Shown: piece after piece, positions 26,056 through 32,536 of the stretch
Layout: the number at the start of each line of letters is the position of its first letter
How positions within the stretch are numbered: position 1 is the stretch's first letter
Position numbers and translations under genes: made by a program
Source: an archaeon
GTDB taxonomy: Archaea > Thermoproteota > Nitrososphaeria > Nitrososphaerales > CADDZS01
Direction: 5' to 3'
Length of the DNA: 36,542 nucleotides
Assembly (NCBI GenBank): GCA_021792315.1
Contig: JAJYUX010000006.1
Coordinates: 1 to 36,542 of the forward strand
Notes under the pieces: generated by a model
The model's input: the letters and a program-made list of their open reading frames with translations, nothing else
Told to the model about the DNA's origin: nothing
The model's database searches: none

Positions 26056-26221
26056 CTCTGAAAACGTGATCGGGGCACGAGCATCTCCAGCCCCTTTCTG
26101 TTCTGATAACCTGATAGATTTCCTCGTGGCTCTGCGAGTGAACAGAATATTCGTCTTCTGAAAGGCGGATTATCTCGTTTGCTTTCTCCATGAAAATTTC
26201 CTTGCCTCTCATTTCTCTCAT
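26027..26221 (-). CDS. N-terminal SWIM half of the transposase (out of frame with the main part)
   Basis: The 64-codon frame encodes MREMRGKEIFMEKANEIIRL, then DEYSVHSQSHEEIYQVIRTE and GWRCSCPDHVFRDE before running out of the transposase frame (VQAHLEH, stop). Its CSC is the first pair of a SWIM finger; the matching CKH is at the start of the main transposase frame, whose ATG at 26055 overlaps this frame by 29 nt. The true protein was therefore a single chain of about 375 residues. The overlap resembles the two-frame arrangement of other IS transposases but lacks an obvious slippery heptamer. Confidence 0.65.
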   Translation of the reverse strand: MREMRGKEIFMEKANEIIRLSEDEYSVHSQSHEEIYQVIRTERGWRCSCPDHVFRDEVQAHLEH

Positions 26222-26236
26222 ATCGGGATTCCCGAT
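26222..26236. promoter_or_regulatory. 15-bp palindrome directly before the transposase ATG
   Basis: ATCGGGATTCCCGAT is a perfect palindrome around a central T, touching the ATG at 26221. It could form a hairpin that hides the start region of the message, as in several IS elements, or act as an operator. Confidence 0.4.
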
Positions 26237-26259
26237 TACGCTCGTCGTATTCCATTACC

Positions 26260-26271
26260 TACCATATGGTA
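26260..26271. promoter_or_regulatory. TACCATATGGTA palindrome between divergent promoters
   Basis: This 12-bp perfect palindrome lies between the transposase and RHH genes. Further half-sites (ATTACC, AATACC, ATGGTAT, ATGGTAG) surround it from 26254 to 26317. It overlaps a minus-strand TATA-like GAATATACC serving the transposase and lies just upstream of a plus-strand CTATAATAAG (26283-26292) serving the RHH gene. I infer the operator of the RHH protein. Confidence 0.5.
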
Positions 26272-26326
26272 TATTCCAATACCTATAATAAGATTGCGTA
26301 TGGTATCTAATGGTAGTGTTCTGAGC

Positions 26327-26476
26327 ATGGTAATGCAGAAGATCATGGTAAGCATAAGCGATGAAATGGTAAAGGCTTTAGACCAAGAACGAAAAGCTCG
26401 CAAACTAGAAAGTATCCCTGAAACTATAAGATCGGTTCTCGGAGAGTACTTCAAAGCGAAAGAACAAAAATCTTGA
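26327..26476 (+). CDS. ribbon-helix-helix (CopG-like) repressor
   Basis: The 49-residue protein (MVMQKIMVSISDEMVKALDQ...) has the RHH layout: a strand KIMVSIS, helix DEMVKALDQERKARKL, turn, and helix SIPETIRSVLGEYFKAKE. RHH proteins bind DNA as dimers and often repress their own operon. I choose the ATG at 26327; 26294 would add 11 residues that lie in the likely operator, and 26345 is also possible. The stop overlaps the next start by 4 nt (TTGA), so the two genes are coupled. It lies inside the IS6-like element. Confidence 0.75.
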   Translation: MVMQKIMVSISDEMVKALDQERKARKLESIPETIRSVLGEYFKAKEQKS

Positions 26477-27162
26477 GCGGTCATACCAAAGCGCAAATCG
26501 AAGAAGCTGAATCGCGGAGAAAGAGAAATATTGCCGTAGTTCTCGTAATAGTCGCTTTGGTTCTTGATATTGGTGGATTGTTTCTTTTTCCTTCCGTTCC
26601 ACAAATTCGAGCATATTCCGAAGAGGCAATCTACCTCGACAATTTTGGTTCTGTTGGAGCACCACCATATGCTATTTTTGTTCAACTGAATTTGACAGGT
26701 ACTTCGATCAGTGTAAATAATGTTGTAACAGTAACCGTAACAATTATTCATACGAATGTCTCTAATTTCTTGGAACACTATAATGGAGTAGGCCTTACTA
26801 ATGGGTTTGACCAAAATACAATTCAGTCCAGCAGTCCGCAGCTCGAAAGAATTAGCCTTTCGCAAACTGCCAATGGCAATTTCACTGGTACTGGTAAAGT
26901 GAATTGGCTTAGTTCTGGTGGTACTTGGCTCTTTTTGTGGCCGAATAAATTTGGAACGTACTACACAAACTATACTCAAATAGAGGTCGGCAGTCCCATA
27001 TACAACATCGCGGGAGAATCCGATACTTTGAGTGTTCAAGATAGCCTAACCACGCAGAAATTAACATACATTCTGATCGGGTTTAGTGTTCTCATGCTCC
27101 AACCCGTTCTCGAAGCGATTCGGAAAATTCAGAAGGCTCCGATTGCTCAGAATCCTCACTAG
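26473..27162 (+). CDS. membrane-anchored surface protein with two TM helices (unknown)
   Basis: No named family recognised. The 229-residue product starts at TTG 26473, overlapping the RHH stop. It has a charged N-terminus (HTKAQIEEAESRRKRN), helix 1 (IAVVLVIVALVLDIGGLFLF), an extracytoplasmic beta-rich region of about 150 residues with many NxS/T sequons (LNLTGT, NVSNF, NFTG, NYTQ), and helix 2 (LTYILIGFSVLMLQPVL). A short basic tail follows. It is the largest passenger gene of the IS6-like element. Translational coupling to a repressor suggests controlled expression, but no toxin, immunity or transport motif is visible. Confidence 0.65.
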   Translation: MSGHTKAQIEEAESRRKRNIAVVLVIVALVLDIGGLFLFPSVPQIRAYSEEAIYLDNFGSVGAPPYAIFVQLNLTGTSISVNNVVTVTVTIIHTNVSNFLEHYNGVGLTNGFDQNTIQSSSPQLERISLSQTANGNFTGTGKVNWLSSGGTWLFLWPNKFGTYYTNYTQIEVGSPIYNIAGESDTLSVQDSLTTQKLTYILIGFSVLMLQPVLEAIRKIQKAPIAQNPH

Positions 27163-27349
27163 CAAGAATCAATATCGCAATGCTTGCCAATATTCCACTG
27201 CAGATACCCCAAATCTGAGCTAAGGGATATTGCCCTACTCCATTCAGATATCGATTTGAATACCAACTATCTAGCACAAATGCGAAAAATACGCCAGACA
27301 ATCCAACAAAGAACAGAATCCAAATTAGATTGTAATAGAGAGAACGCAT
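27092..27349 (-). CDS. small two-TM membrane protein, antisense to the end of the surface gene
   Basis: The 85-residue product has two clear helices (NLIWILFFVGLSGVFFAFVL and IWGICSGILASIAILILA) joined by a short loop (DSWYSNRYLNGVGQYPLAQ), and an acidic tail ESEDSEQSEPSEF-like. Its last 71 nt overlap the end of the surface protein gene on the other strand. No family recognised. It is inside the IS6-like element, so it may be a passenger. A chance antisense reading frame is less likely because both helices lie outside the overlap. Confidence 0.55.
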   Translation of the reverse strand: MRSLYYNLIWILFFVGLSGVFFAFVLDSWYSNRYLNGVGQYPLAQIWGICSGILASIAILILASEDSEQSEPSEFSESLRERVGA

Positions 27350-27384
27350 CTAGTTCGTTTCCCCATGTCCAGAAGTGAAACACG

Positions 27385-27423
27385 GGCACGAATTTTGCCC
27401 GTGTCCAGATAGCACAAGAGCCC
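27385..27423 (-). repeat. right terminal inverted repeat of the IS6-like element
   Basis: Read inward on the minus strand it begins GGGCTCTTGTGC, reaches GGACAC (27401-27406) and then AAAATTC. A separate 9-bp hairpin, ACACGGGCA/TGCCCGTGT (27380-27404), overlaps its inner part. Confidence 0.5.
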
Positions 27424-27429
27424 GGAGCC

Positions 27430-27453
27430 GGGTTCTGTTGCGCTAGATGGACG
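27430..27453 (+). repeat. solo copy of the same terminal repeat
   Basis: GGGTTCTGTTGCGC...TGGACG matches the left end of the element in its outer 10 bases and in TGGAC. It faces the right end across GGAGCC, so the pair can fold as a long imperfect hairpin (27403-27453). No element follows it, so it is either a leftover from another IS6-like insertion or part of the 3' end of the DUF929 transcript. Confidence 0.45.
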
Positions 27454-27463
27454 CAGAAACCGC

Positions 27464-28480
27464 CTATGTCACTTTGAGCTTGGAAGGAATTGCGACAGAA
27501 ACGATTGGCGAAGATTGCCCAAAGTACAGAGCAAGAGAGAGGTTCGCATACGACTCTGTGCACACGCTCGAAGGATTCCCTCCAGTAAGCTTGCAGATTG
27601 CAGTGATCAAAGTATTGGCAGCACCGCCAATAGCCTTCGCGAGCGCGTTGTTCGGGTCGTTGAGAACGGAGGCAACCTGTGTCCAGTTGAGCGGCGCTCC
27701 GGAAGCAGATCCGCCGACTCGCATCAGATTCGTGTTGATGACTTGAGCTCCAACGATCTTGTAACTGTTCCCCAAGTCGACGAAAGGTATGCTCCCTCCA
27801 GAGTCGTAAGTACTCTGAATCGAGCTGTCAGCTGGAGGTATTGTCTGAAGTGGATTTCCAAACCTGTCTTCGAACTCGATCGGGACGAAGCTGATGTACG
27901 GACTGGAGTAAGTGGAATTAACGAAGCTGAACGTCGCTATATTTTCTCCTGCCGTATCCGTCGGAGAAGAGAGCATCAGAGTGAGATTAGAAAAAGTCCC
28001 GAACTTGGAGAGCGCTATTATGAGGGGCCATCTCTCCATGGCGCAGAAGGGACAGTATTCTGCGCCGATGTAGAGGATTTCCGGCTTGCCATTGCTAGTC
28101 AGCGCAGAACCAGTTATCGAGCTCGGAGCCGCCACAGAACTGGTGGGCTGTTTCCCTATCGTACTGAGAGTGGAAGAGCTGACTCCCGTGAGGTTAGCCA
28201 AGAGATCAGCGGGCACCTGCTGCCCGACGCACGAATCGCACACATTGACCGTCGTTGTCGCGCTTGTATGTGCAATCTGAGTGTAACCAAGATAGCCGAC
28301 GGAGCTTCCAATTACAATAATGACGATGACAATTACAACCATCAAGGTCCTGGCACTGGAGGGCTGCTTCGGCGGAACGAATCTCTCGTTGGGATGCATA
28401 GATCTAAAATGGTCATTCAGGGCTTGCAGAGACCCGAATTTCCTTCCACACTTCGGACAATTTGGCACGAATTCACTCAC
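27464..28480 (-). CDS. DUF929 membrane thioredoxin-like protein with N-terminal C2H2 finger
   Basis: The 338-residue protein combines three parts. Residues 8-29 form a C2H2 finger ([18 protein letters not shown], then RSMHP; C-x2-C-x12-H-x4-H). Residues about 46-66 are a membrane helix ([20 protein letters not shown]). The rest is a DUF929 domain with the thioredoxin-like [20 protein letters not shown] (CxxC) and further cysteines (CDSCVG, CKLTGG, SSVC). DUF929 proteins are archaeal and probably act in disulfide or redox chemistry outside the membrane; this is family inference. The finger would face the cytoplasm. It stands alone, with an imperfect hairpin and the IS-like repeats at its 3' end. 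Confidence 0.85.
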   Translation of the reverse strand: MSEFVPNCPKCGRKFGSLQALNDHFRSMHPNERFVPPKQPSSARTLMVVIVIVIIVIGSSVGYLGYTQIAHTSATTTVNVCDSCVGQQVPADLLANLTGVSSSTLSTIGKQPTSSVAAPSSITGSALTSNGKPEILYIGAEYCPFCAMERWPLIIALSKFGTFSNLTLMLSSPTDTAGENIATFSFVNSTYSSPYISFVPIEFEDRFGNPLQTIPPADSSIQSTYDSGGSIPFVDLGNSYKIVGAQVINTNLMRVGGSASGAPLNWTQVASVLNDPNNALAKAIGGAANTLITAICKLTGGNPSSVCTESYANLSLALYFGQSSPIVSVAIPSKLKVT

Positions 28481-28564
28481 GACTATTCGAAAATATCAGG
28501 CGCAAAAATAGCTAATACTCATGAGTTGATTTAAACGAATCGTATAGAAAAGTCCTAGAAGGTA

Positions 28565-28840
28565 CTAGATTCGCGTGAAGCGAAATAATGCGTTTGCGAT
28601 TCTGTACACGGAGAGCTCAAGTATGCAGAAACCGAGAGCGATCAGCATTCCAAGTTGAAGTGCGGCAAAGTGTAGTGCGAGGGCTATGATGAGCAGAAAC
28701 GTAATGCCCATAGTCGTTCGGGAGGAGGAAAGAACCGAGCACAGCCAGTAATATCCGTGAACGAAGCTCACGTTTCGCTTGGAGATTCTCGCCTTGATGC
28801 TGTCAATGTATCTTCTGACATTAGCTGTCTTGATTCGCAT
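28565..28840 (-). CDS. small membrane protein (unknown)
   Basis: The 91-residue product starts at ATG 28840. A basic cytoplasmic N-terminus (KTANVRRYIDSIKARISKRN) precedes a weakly hydrophobic segment, and two helices follow (TTMGITFLLIIALALHFAAL and MLIALGFCILELSVYRIANA), ending RFTRI. I do not recognise a family. It lies 70 nt downstream of the four-TM protein gene on the same strand and may be co-transcribed with it. Confidence 0.55.
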   Translation of the reverse strand: MRIKTANVRRYIDSIKARISKRNVSFVHGYYWLCSVLSSSRTTMGITFLLIIALALHFAALQLGMLIALGFCILELSVYRIANALFRFTRI

Positions 28841-28910
28841 TGGCGACGTTACCTTCGGTCTTGACTTGCCTATTTTACCTTTGTTGAGAAAGGCAAGAAA
28901 TACTGAGTCG

Positions 28911-29357
28911 CTAGATGATTACAACAACGGCATAAGTGAGAACGTACGCGGGGACGAGTGTGTATATCCATTCATGGTGAAGAATGACGTTCTTCCTGAT
29001 CTTGGGCCAGAACCTGTCGCCGAGAAAGTCGATCGTCATAGTTATCGCAAGGATAACTATCGCGTAGAAGATAGTGGAGTAGAGCGAAGACCAGAGTATC
29101 TGAATAAAGCCAAGAAAGTAAAATGCAAGGAAGATTGCATAACCAGCGGGCACAATGAAATAGAGACAGCTGTGGTGAACTCTACGACCCTTGATATAGA
29201 ATGGCTTTGCAAAGCCTCTCTTGAACATCGCTGTCCCAAGCTTGTCTACTATATACGTTGCAAGCAGGAGGCCTACCAGTGTGACAACTATGCCAAGCAG
29301 GTAAAGCTCCGGATGGTGTATCTTCGGGGGCGAAGGAGCACCGAACCTAACGCTCAT
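28911..29357 (-). CDS. polytopic membrane protein with paired His motifs (unknown)
   Basis: The 148-residue protein has about four helices. Two loop motifs stand out: RRVHHSCLYF after helix 1 and VILHHEWIYTLVPAY before helix 4. Paired histidines at the membrane surface could bind a metal, but no catalytic family is recognised. The N-terminus (SVRFGAPSPPKIHHPELYLL) also carries HH. It sits in a minus-strand run with the GNAT and malic enzyme genes upstream, 76 nt away. Confidence 0.65.
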   Translation of the reverse strand: MSVRFGAPSPPKIHHPELYLLGIVVTLVGLLLATYIVDKLGTAMFKRGFAKPFYIKGRRVHHSCLYFIVPAGYAIFLAFYFLGFIQILWSSLYSTIFYAIVILAITMTIDFLGDRFWPKIRKNVILHHEWIYTLVPAYVLTYAVVVII

Positions 29358-29433
29358 CGGGACTATCGGAAAATGATAGGTATTTTAGAGCTGCTGATGA
29401 GTCTCTCAGAAACGTCTCACAGCAATGAGGCGC

Positions 29434-29916
29434 TCAATCTGACTTTGCATAGAGGTTTGTCAGGGAGCGAAAGCCGAGCTTCGTATAAAACCTGCTGGCA
29501 ATCTCATTCTGGCTGGGAAACTCCGCCGTTACGAGCCTTGCTCCTCTCTTTCTCAGATCATTCATTATAGCTGAAAGTATCCTGTTTCCCAGGCCGCCGC
29601 GTCTGAATTCGGGCAGGATGTAGAATGCGACAATCGCGCCTTCAATGCGTGGTTCATAGAATATCCTGTCTCTGACTTCCGCCTTTACGAAACCGACAAC
29701 CCTTCCAGCCGCCACAGCTACGAGTATGACAGTCTTTTCAGAGGACATTCCCCGCTCTATGGATTTTGTGGCCTCTGTCTCGACTTTATCAATCGTCTTG
29801 AGCAAAGGATCGAATTCACCATTCAGTCTCTTCAGTCGCGCCAATAGTTGCCCAGCGCTTTCAATGTCGTCTTTCTTTATCGGCCTGATTCCCACAGCTT
29901 CTCTCTTTCTTGGCAT
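29434..29916 (-). CDS. GNAT-family N-acetyltransferase
   Basis: The 160-residue protein follows the GNAT layout: IRPIKKDDIESAGQLLARL, a central strand ILVAVAAGRVVGFVKAEV, the acetyl-CoA loop AIVAFYILPEFRRGGLGNRI (R/Q-x-x-G-x-G/A variant), and the C-terminal NEIASRFYTKLGFRS. It transfers an acetyl group from acetyl-CoA to an unknown amine; the domain resembles the RimI-like group. It is 6 nt downstream of the malic enzyme stop, so the two are one operon. Confidence 0.85.
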   Translation of the reverse strand: MPRKREAVGIRPIKKDDIESAGQLLARLKRLNGEFDPLLKTIDKVETEATKSIERGMSSEKTVILVAVAAGRVVGFVKAEVRDRIFYEPRIEGAIVAFYILPEFRRGGLGNRILSAIMNDLRKRGARLVTAEFPSQNEIASRFYTKLGFRSLTNLYAKSD

Positions 29917-29922
29917 AATCTC

Positions 29923-31281
29923 TCACTTCATTTTTCTCTTAGCAACTGAAAACGTTTCGATCAAATTCATCTTCTGAACAGAGCTCATCATCTTTTTCGA
30001 CTTTTCGATTATTTCTTTCGATCTATCGTGTATCTGCTTTCTTGTCATGTTCAGTCTGGCGATTCCCATACCGACACACTTTTCTCCGACGGCCGAAGCA
30101 AGGAGAGGAAATATCTCCCAGTCCATCATAGTCGGGAGAATGTGTTTATCCGACATGGTTCCATCATTTTCGGTGTAGGCTGCAAGTTCTCTCGCGGCGG
30201 CTATGATTACCTCGTCAGGTATGGCTCTGGACCTGACATCGAAAACGCCTCTGATCACTGATGGAAAAATCAGGCTGTTGTTTACCTGATTAGGAAAGTC
30301 AGACCTGCCAGTCGCGATGATCCTAACACCAGCCTTCTTCGCTTCATGGGGCATTATCTCGGGAACAGGATTCGAAAGTGCAAAAAGGATCGCATCCTTA
30401 TTCATGAGTTTGAGAGTCTTCTGCGAAAGAACGTGGGGACCTGGCTTTGAGGCTGCTATCAGAGCGTCAGCTCCCTTTGCAGCCTCATCAATTCCTCCGC
30501 TGATCTTATCAGAATTAGTCTTCAGGGCGAGCTCGTACTTCCACTTGTTCTGAAGCATCAACTGATCCATGTCATCCCTTTCCGAATGAAGAGTTCCCTT
30601 CGAGTCGACGAGAATCAAGTTTCCCGGAGAAAACCCTGCGTGCATCAACAGTCGTGCCGCCGCAATATTTGCAGCGCCGGCACCCATTAACACAACCCTA
30701 GAATCGGCGAGTTTCCTGCCGGTCAAAACGAGAGAATTGAGCAGCCCCGCAAGAATTACACCCGCGGTCCCCTGCTGGTCATCGTGCCAAACAGGAATCG
30801 AGAGCTTCTCCCGAAGGCGATCTAGGATCTCAAAGCATTTCGGAGATGCGATGTCCTCCAGATGGATACCTCCGAAGGCCGGTTGAAGTTGTAATGCGAT
30901 TTCAGTCAATTCATCTGCCGTGTGAGCGTTCACTGGGAGGGGAACAGCGTCAACTCCACCCAGGTACTTGTAGATCAGCGCCTTTCCCTCCATGACGGGC
31001 ATGCTTGCCTCGGGACCGATGTCTCCAAGGCCCAACACCCTAGAGCCGTCGGTCAAGATGCAAAGCGTGTTCCAGCGGTTTGTAAGCTCGAACGACTGAT
31101 CATGATTTGCTGCCACGGCGAGACTTACTGCGGCCACACCTGGCGTGTACCAAATGGAAAAATCATCAAGGCTGCTTACAGGGACCTTGGGGAACAGCTG
31201 CATTTTTCCTGAATAATACTTCGAATATGCTAGAGCGAGTTTTGAAGAGTCTTCCCGCTTCCGTTTATCTGTTTTCGGCAA
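29923..31281 (-). CDS. NAD(P)-dependent malic enzyme
   Basis: The enzyme decarboxylates malate to pyruvate, producing NAD(P)H. At 452 residues it is of the short prokaryotic type without a phosphotransacetylase domain. Motifs are YTPGVAAVSLAVA, LTDGSRVLGLGDIGPEASMP, GKALIYKYLGGVDAVPL, EDIASPKCFEILDRL, the catalytic/metal VWHDDQQGTAGVILAGLLNS, the Rossmann GAGAANIAAARLLMHAG, and FALSNPVPEIMP. The start is TTG 31281, since no ATG lies between it and the upstream stop. Its role is probably gluconeogenic/anaplerotic balance of C4 acids, or NADPH supply. It heads an operon with the GNAT gene. Confidence 0.94.
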   Translation of the reverse strand: MPKTDKRKREDSSKLALAYSKYYSGKMQLFPKVPVSSLDDFSIWYTPGVAAVSLAVAANHDQSFELTNRWNTLCILTDGSRVLGLGDIGPEASMPVMEGKALIYKYLGGVDAVPLPVNAHTADELTEIALQLQPAFGGIHLEDIASPKCFEILDRLREKLSIPVWHDDQQGTAGVILAGLLNSLVLTGRKLADSRVVLMGAGAANIAAARLLMHAGFSPGNLILVDSKGTLHSERDDMDQLMLQNKWKYELALKTNSDKISGGIDEAAKGADALIAASKPGPHVLSQKTLKLMNKDAILFALSNPVPEIMPHEAKKAGVRIIATGRSDFPNQVNNSLIFPSVIRGVFDVRSRAIPDEVIIAAARELAAYTENDGTMSDKHILPTMMDWEIFPLLASAVGEKCVGMGIARLNMTRKQIHDRSKEIIEKSKKMMSSVQKMNLIETFSVAKRKMK

Positions 31282-31426
31282 TATTTCTATGACCTCATGC
31301 CCTGTTATGCATCAAATAATTCTGCAGCGCGATTAAGATGGATGTGTTGGAAATAATAATAACTCATTACTATTTAATGGATTTTGTGCGACTCTTAACT
31401 AGAGTACATACATCGAAAGAAAATAC

Positions 31427-31436
31427 GGTTATAAGG
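31427..31436 (+). promoter_or_regulatory. TATA-like box for the 31473-32180 genes
   Basis: GGTTATAAGG is centred about 41 nt upstream of the ATG at 31473. The implied transcript start is near 31457. Confidence 0.4.
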
Positions 31437-31472
31437 CCGCTGCGACATTTTTCGGACTGAGAGTAGTCTCAA

Positions 31473-31712
31473 ATGACCTCCTACAAATTCAAGAAAGGGG
31501 ATCTCGTTATTGTAGACGAATCAGGGCGACCTGTGGAATTTGAGATAGTTTCTACACTTCGCCCGAACAAGGGGCTCCGTTCTGCAGCGGACCTCTGTTA
31601 CGACGCAAAGGAAATCGCAAGCGGAAAGAGAAAGACAATCTTCGAGGAAGAGATACTCAGACTCGCGACTCCTGTGGACAATTCAGCCCAGCTGTTTAGG
31701 AAAGAGAACTGA
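31473..31712 (+). CDS. small basic protein (unknown)
   Basis: The 79-residue product (MTSYKFKKGDLVIVDESGRP...) is beta-rich at the start (KKGDLVIVDESGRPVEFEIV), the pattern of an SH3-like or KOW-like barrel. It then turns helical and charged (IASGKRKTIFEEEILRLATP). No family assigned. Its stop is 12 nt before the DCC gene, so both are probably on one message. Confidence 0.6.
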   Translation: MTSYKFKKGDLVIVDESGRPVEFEIVSTLRPNKGLRSAADLCYDAKEIASGKRKTIFEEEILRLATPVDNSAQLFRKEN

Positions 31713-31724
31713 GACGAGTCACCG

Positions 31725-32180
31725 ATGCACCGTTCTGGCATGGCGTACTTGCTGTACGATTCAAAATGCGAGATGTGTACCAGATTCAAGATAATCGTGA
31801 AACTGCTTGACTTCAACCGCAAACTGGCTCCGGTATCAATCCATGAAAGATTTGCATTTGAACTAGTTCGCGGAAAGTTATCGGAGGATGATCTGTTTAG
31901 ATCATTTCACATTGTCCGGTTAAGCGAGTCAGAAGGTTCTAGAGTATTTAGTGCTGCTGACGGGGTTGTCGAGCTTCTCGGATATCTTCCTTTCTTGGCC
32001 GCGTTCAAATCTCTGATCAGTCGAGCAGATCTCCTGAAGGGAATCGTTGGCAGAAGTTATCTTTATGCAACAAGGATGAGGGGTGCTTCTTGCATTATGA
32101 TTCAATCTATCCGTAAGGAGACTGAGGCATTTTCTCAGGAGTCTCTGGAAGCGTTCTCCTCAGCAACACCTCCAGCCTAA
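31725..32180 (+). CDS. DCC-type thiol-disulfide oxidoreductase (DUF393)
   Basis: The N-terminus carries the family mark YDSKCEMCTRFK, the DxxCxxC of the DCC/DUF393 group, which has a thioredoxin-like fold. The middle holds HIVRLSESEGSRVFSAADGV and ELLGYLPFLAAFK, as in the family. These proteins are predicted redox proteins with no known partner. The start is ATG 31725 or the ATG at 31740 (MAYLLYD). Its last 74 nt overlap the converging gene at 32107-32499. The C-terminal tail (TEAFSQESLEAFSSATPPA) is polar and probably loose. Confidence 0.75.
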   Translation: MHRSGMAYLLYDSKCEMCTRFKIIVKLLDFNRKLAPVSIHERFAFELVRGKLSEDDLFRSFHIVRLSESEGSRVFSAADGVVELLGYLPFLAAFKSLISRADLLKGIVGRSYLYATRMRGASCIMIQSIRKETEAFSQESLEAFSSATPPA

Positions 32181-32499
32181 ATTGCTCTAATTGTTCACCT
32201 CCAATTTCTGCTTCGCCAATTTCCTCTTTCTTGGAAATTGTCTGACCAGTGCCTCTTGGAACGACGCGAAAGCTCTCCAGTTCAGTCTTGGTGGATATGA
32301 AAGCGCTCGGCACGCGCAACTCGATGAAACGGGGAGCACTCTCAAGGAATTTCTGGACCTCTGAAGCGAGTCTCTTGTCTTCGGTATTCAATTTAATCCA
32401 GTATATCACCTCCTTTCCCTTCATGTTTGGTGTCGGCATCGTCCTAGTCTCGAAGCGTTCTGCCTCGAATTGAATGCTATTCAGGAAGACGATTACCAT
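32107..32499 (-). CDS. hypothetical protein
   Basis: The 130-residue product has an alpha/beta pattern (EVIYWIKLNTEDKRLASEV, then FIELRVPSAFISTKTELESF) and no hydrophobic segment. No family recognised. ATG 32499 and an internal ATG at 32436 (MPTPNMKGKEV) are both possible starts. Its 3' end overlaps the DCC gene on the other strand by 74 nt. It lies 37 nt upstream of the mannosyltransferase gene, so co-transcription is possible. Confidence 0.55.
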   Translation of the reverse strand: MVIVFLNSIQFEAERFETRTMPTPNMKGKEVIYWIKLNTEDKRLASEVQKFLESAPRFIELRVPSAFISTKTELESFRVVPRGTGQTISKKEEIGEAEIGGEQLEQFRLEVLLRRTLPETPEKMPQSPYG

Positions 32500-32536
32500 T
32501 CGCTCACTCCGTCAGACCAGGGGCACAAATACATTG

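Larger units (their letters stand above)
25074..27423. mobile_element. IS6-like element with passenger genes
   Basis: The element is about 2.35 kb. Left end GGGTTCTGTTCC... (25074 onward) and right end ...CAAGAGCCC (to 27423) are imperfect inverted repeats, alike for about 40 bp: both contain GGACAC at about the same depth followed by AAAATTC. The GGGTTCTGTT start resembles the GGTTCTGTT terminus of IS6-family elements. GGAGCC occurs immediately outside both ends (25068-25073 and 27424-27429) as a possible target duplication, though IS6 usually makes 8 bp. Inside are a split transposase, an RHH repressor, a two-TM surface protein and a small membrane protein. No internal repeat end was found near the transposase start (26222-26330), so the passengers appear to be within the element. 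Confidence 0.55.

Noticed and set aside
26236..27039. 267-codon minus-strand frame
   Set aside because: It is antisense to the RHH and surface genes, has low-complexity composition and no recognisable motif.
27424..27453. GCCGGGTTCTGTT as the end of an RNase P RNA (it resembles the complement of ACAGAACCCGGC)
   Set aside because: No conserved RNase P core lies nearby, and the same sequence forms the end of the transposase-bearing element.
27515..28534. 339-codon plus-strand frame
   Set aside because: It is a charged, Arg-rich shadow of the DUF929 gene on the opposite strand.
28779..29570. 263-codon plus-strand frame
   Set aside because: It is antisense to two membrane-protein genes and the GNAT gene; composition is unlike the neighbours.
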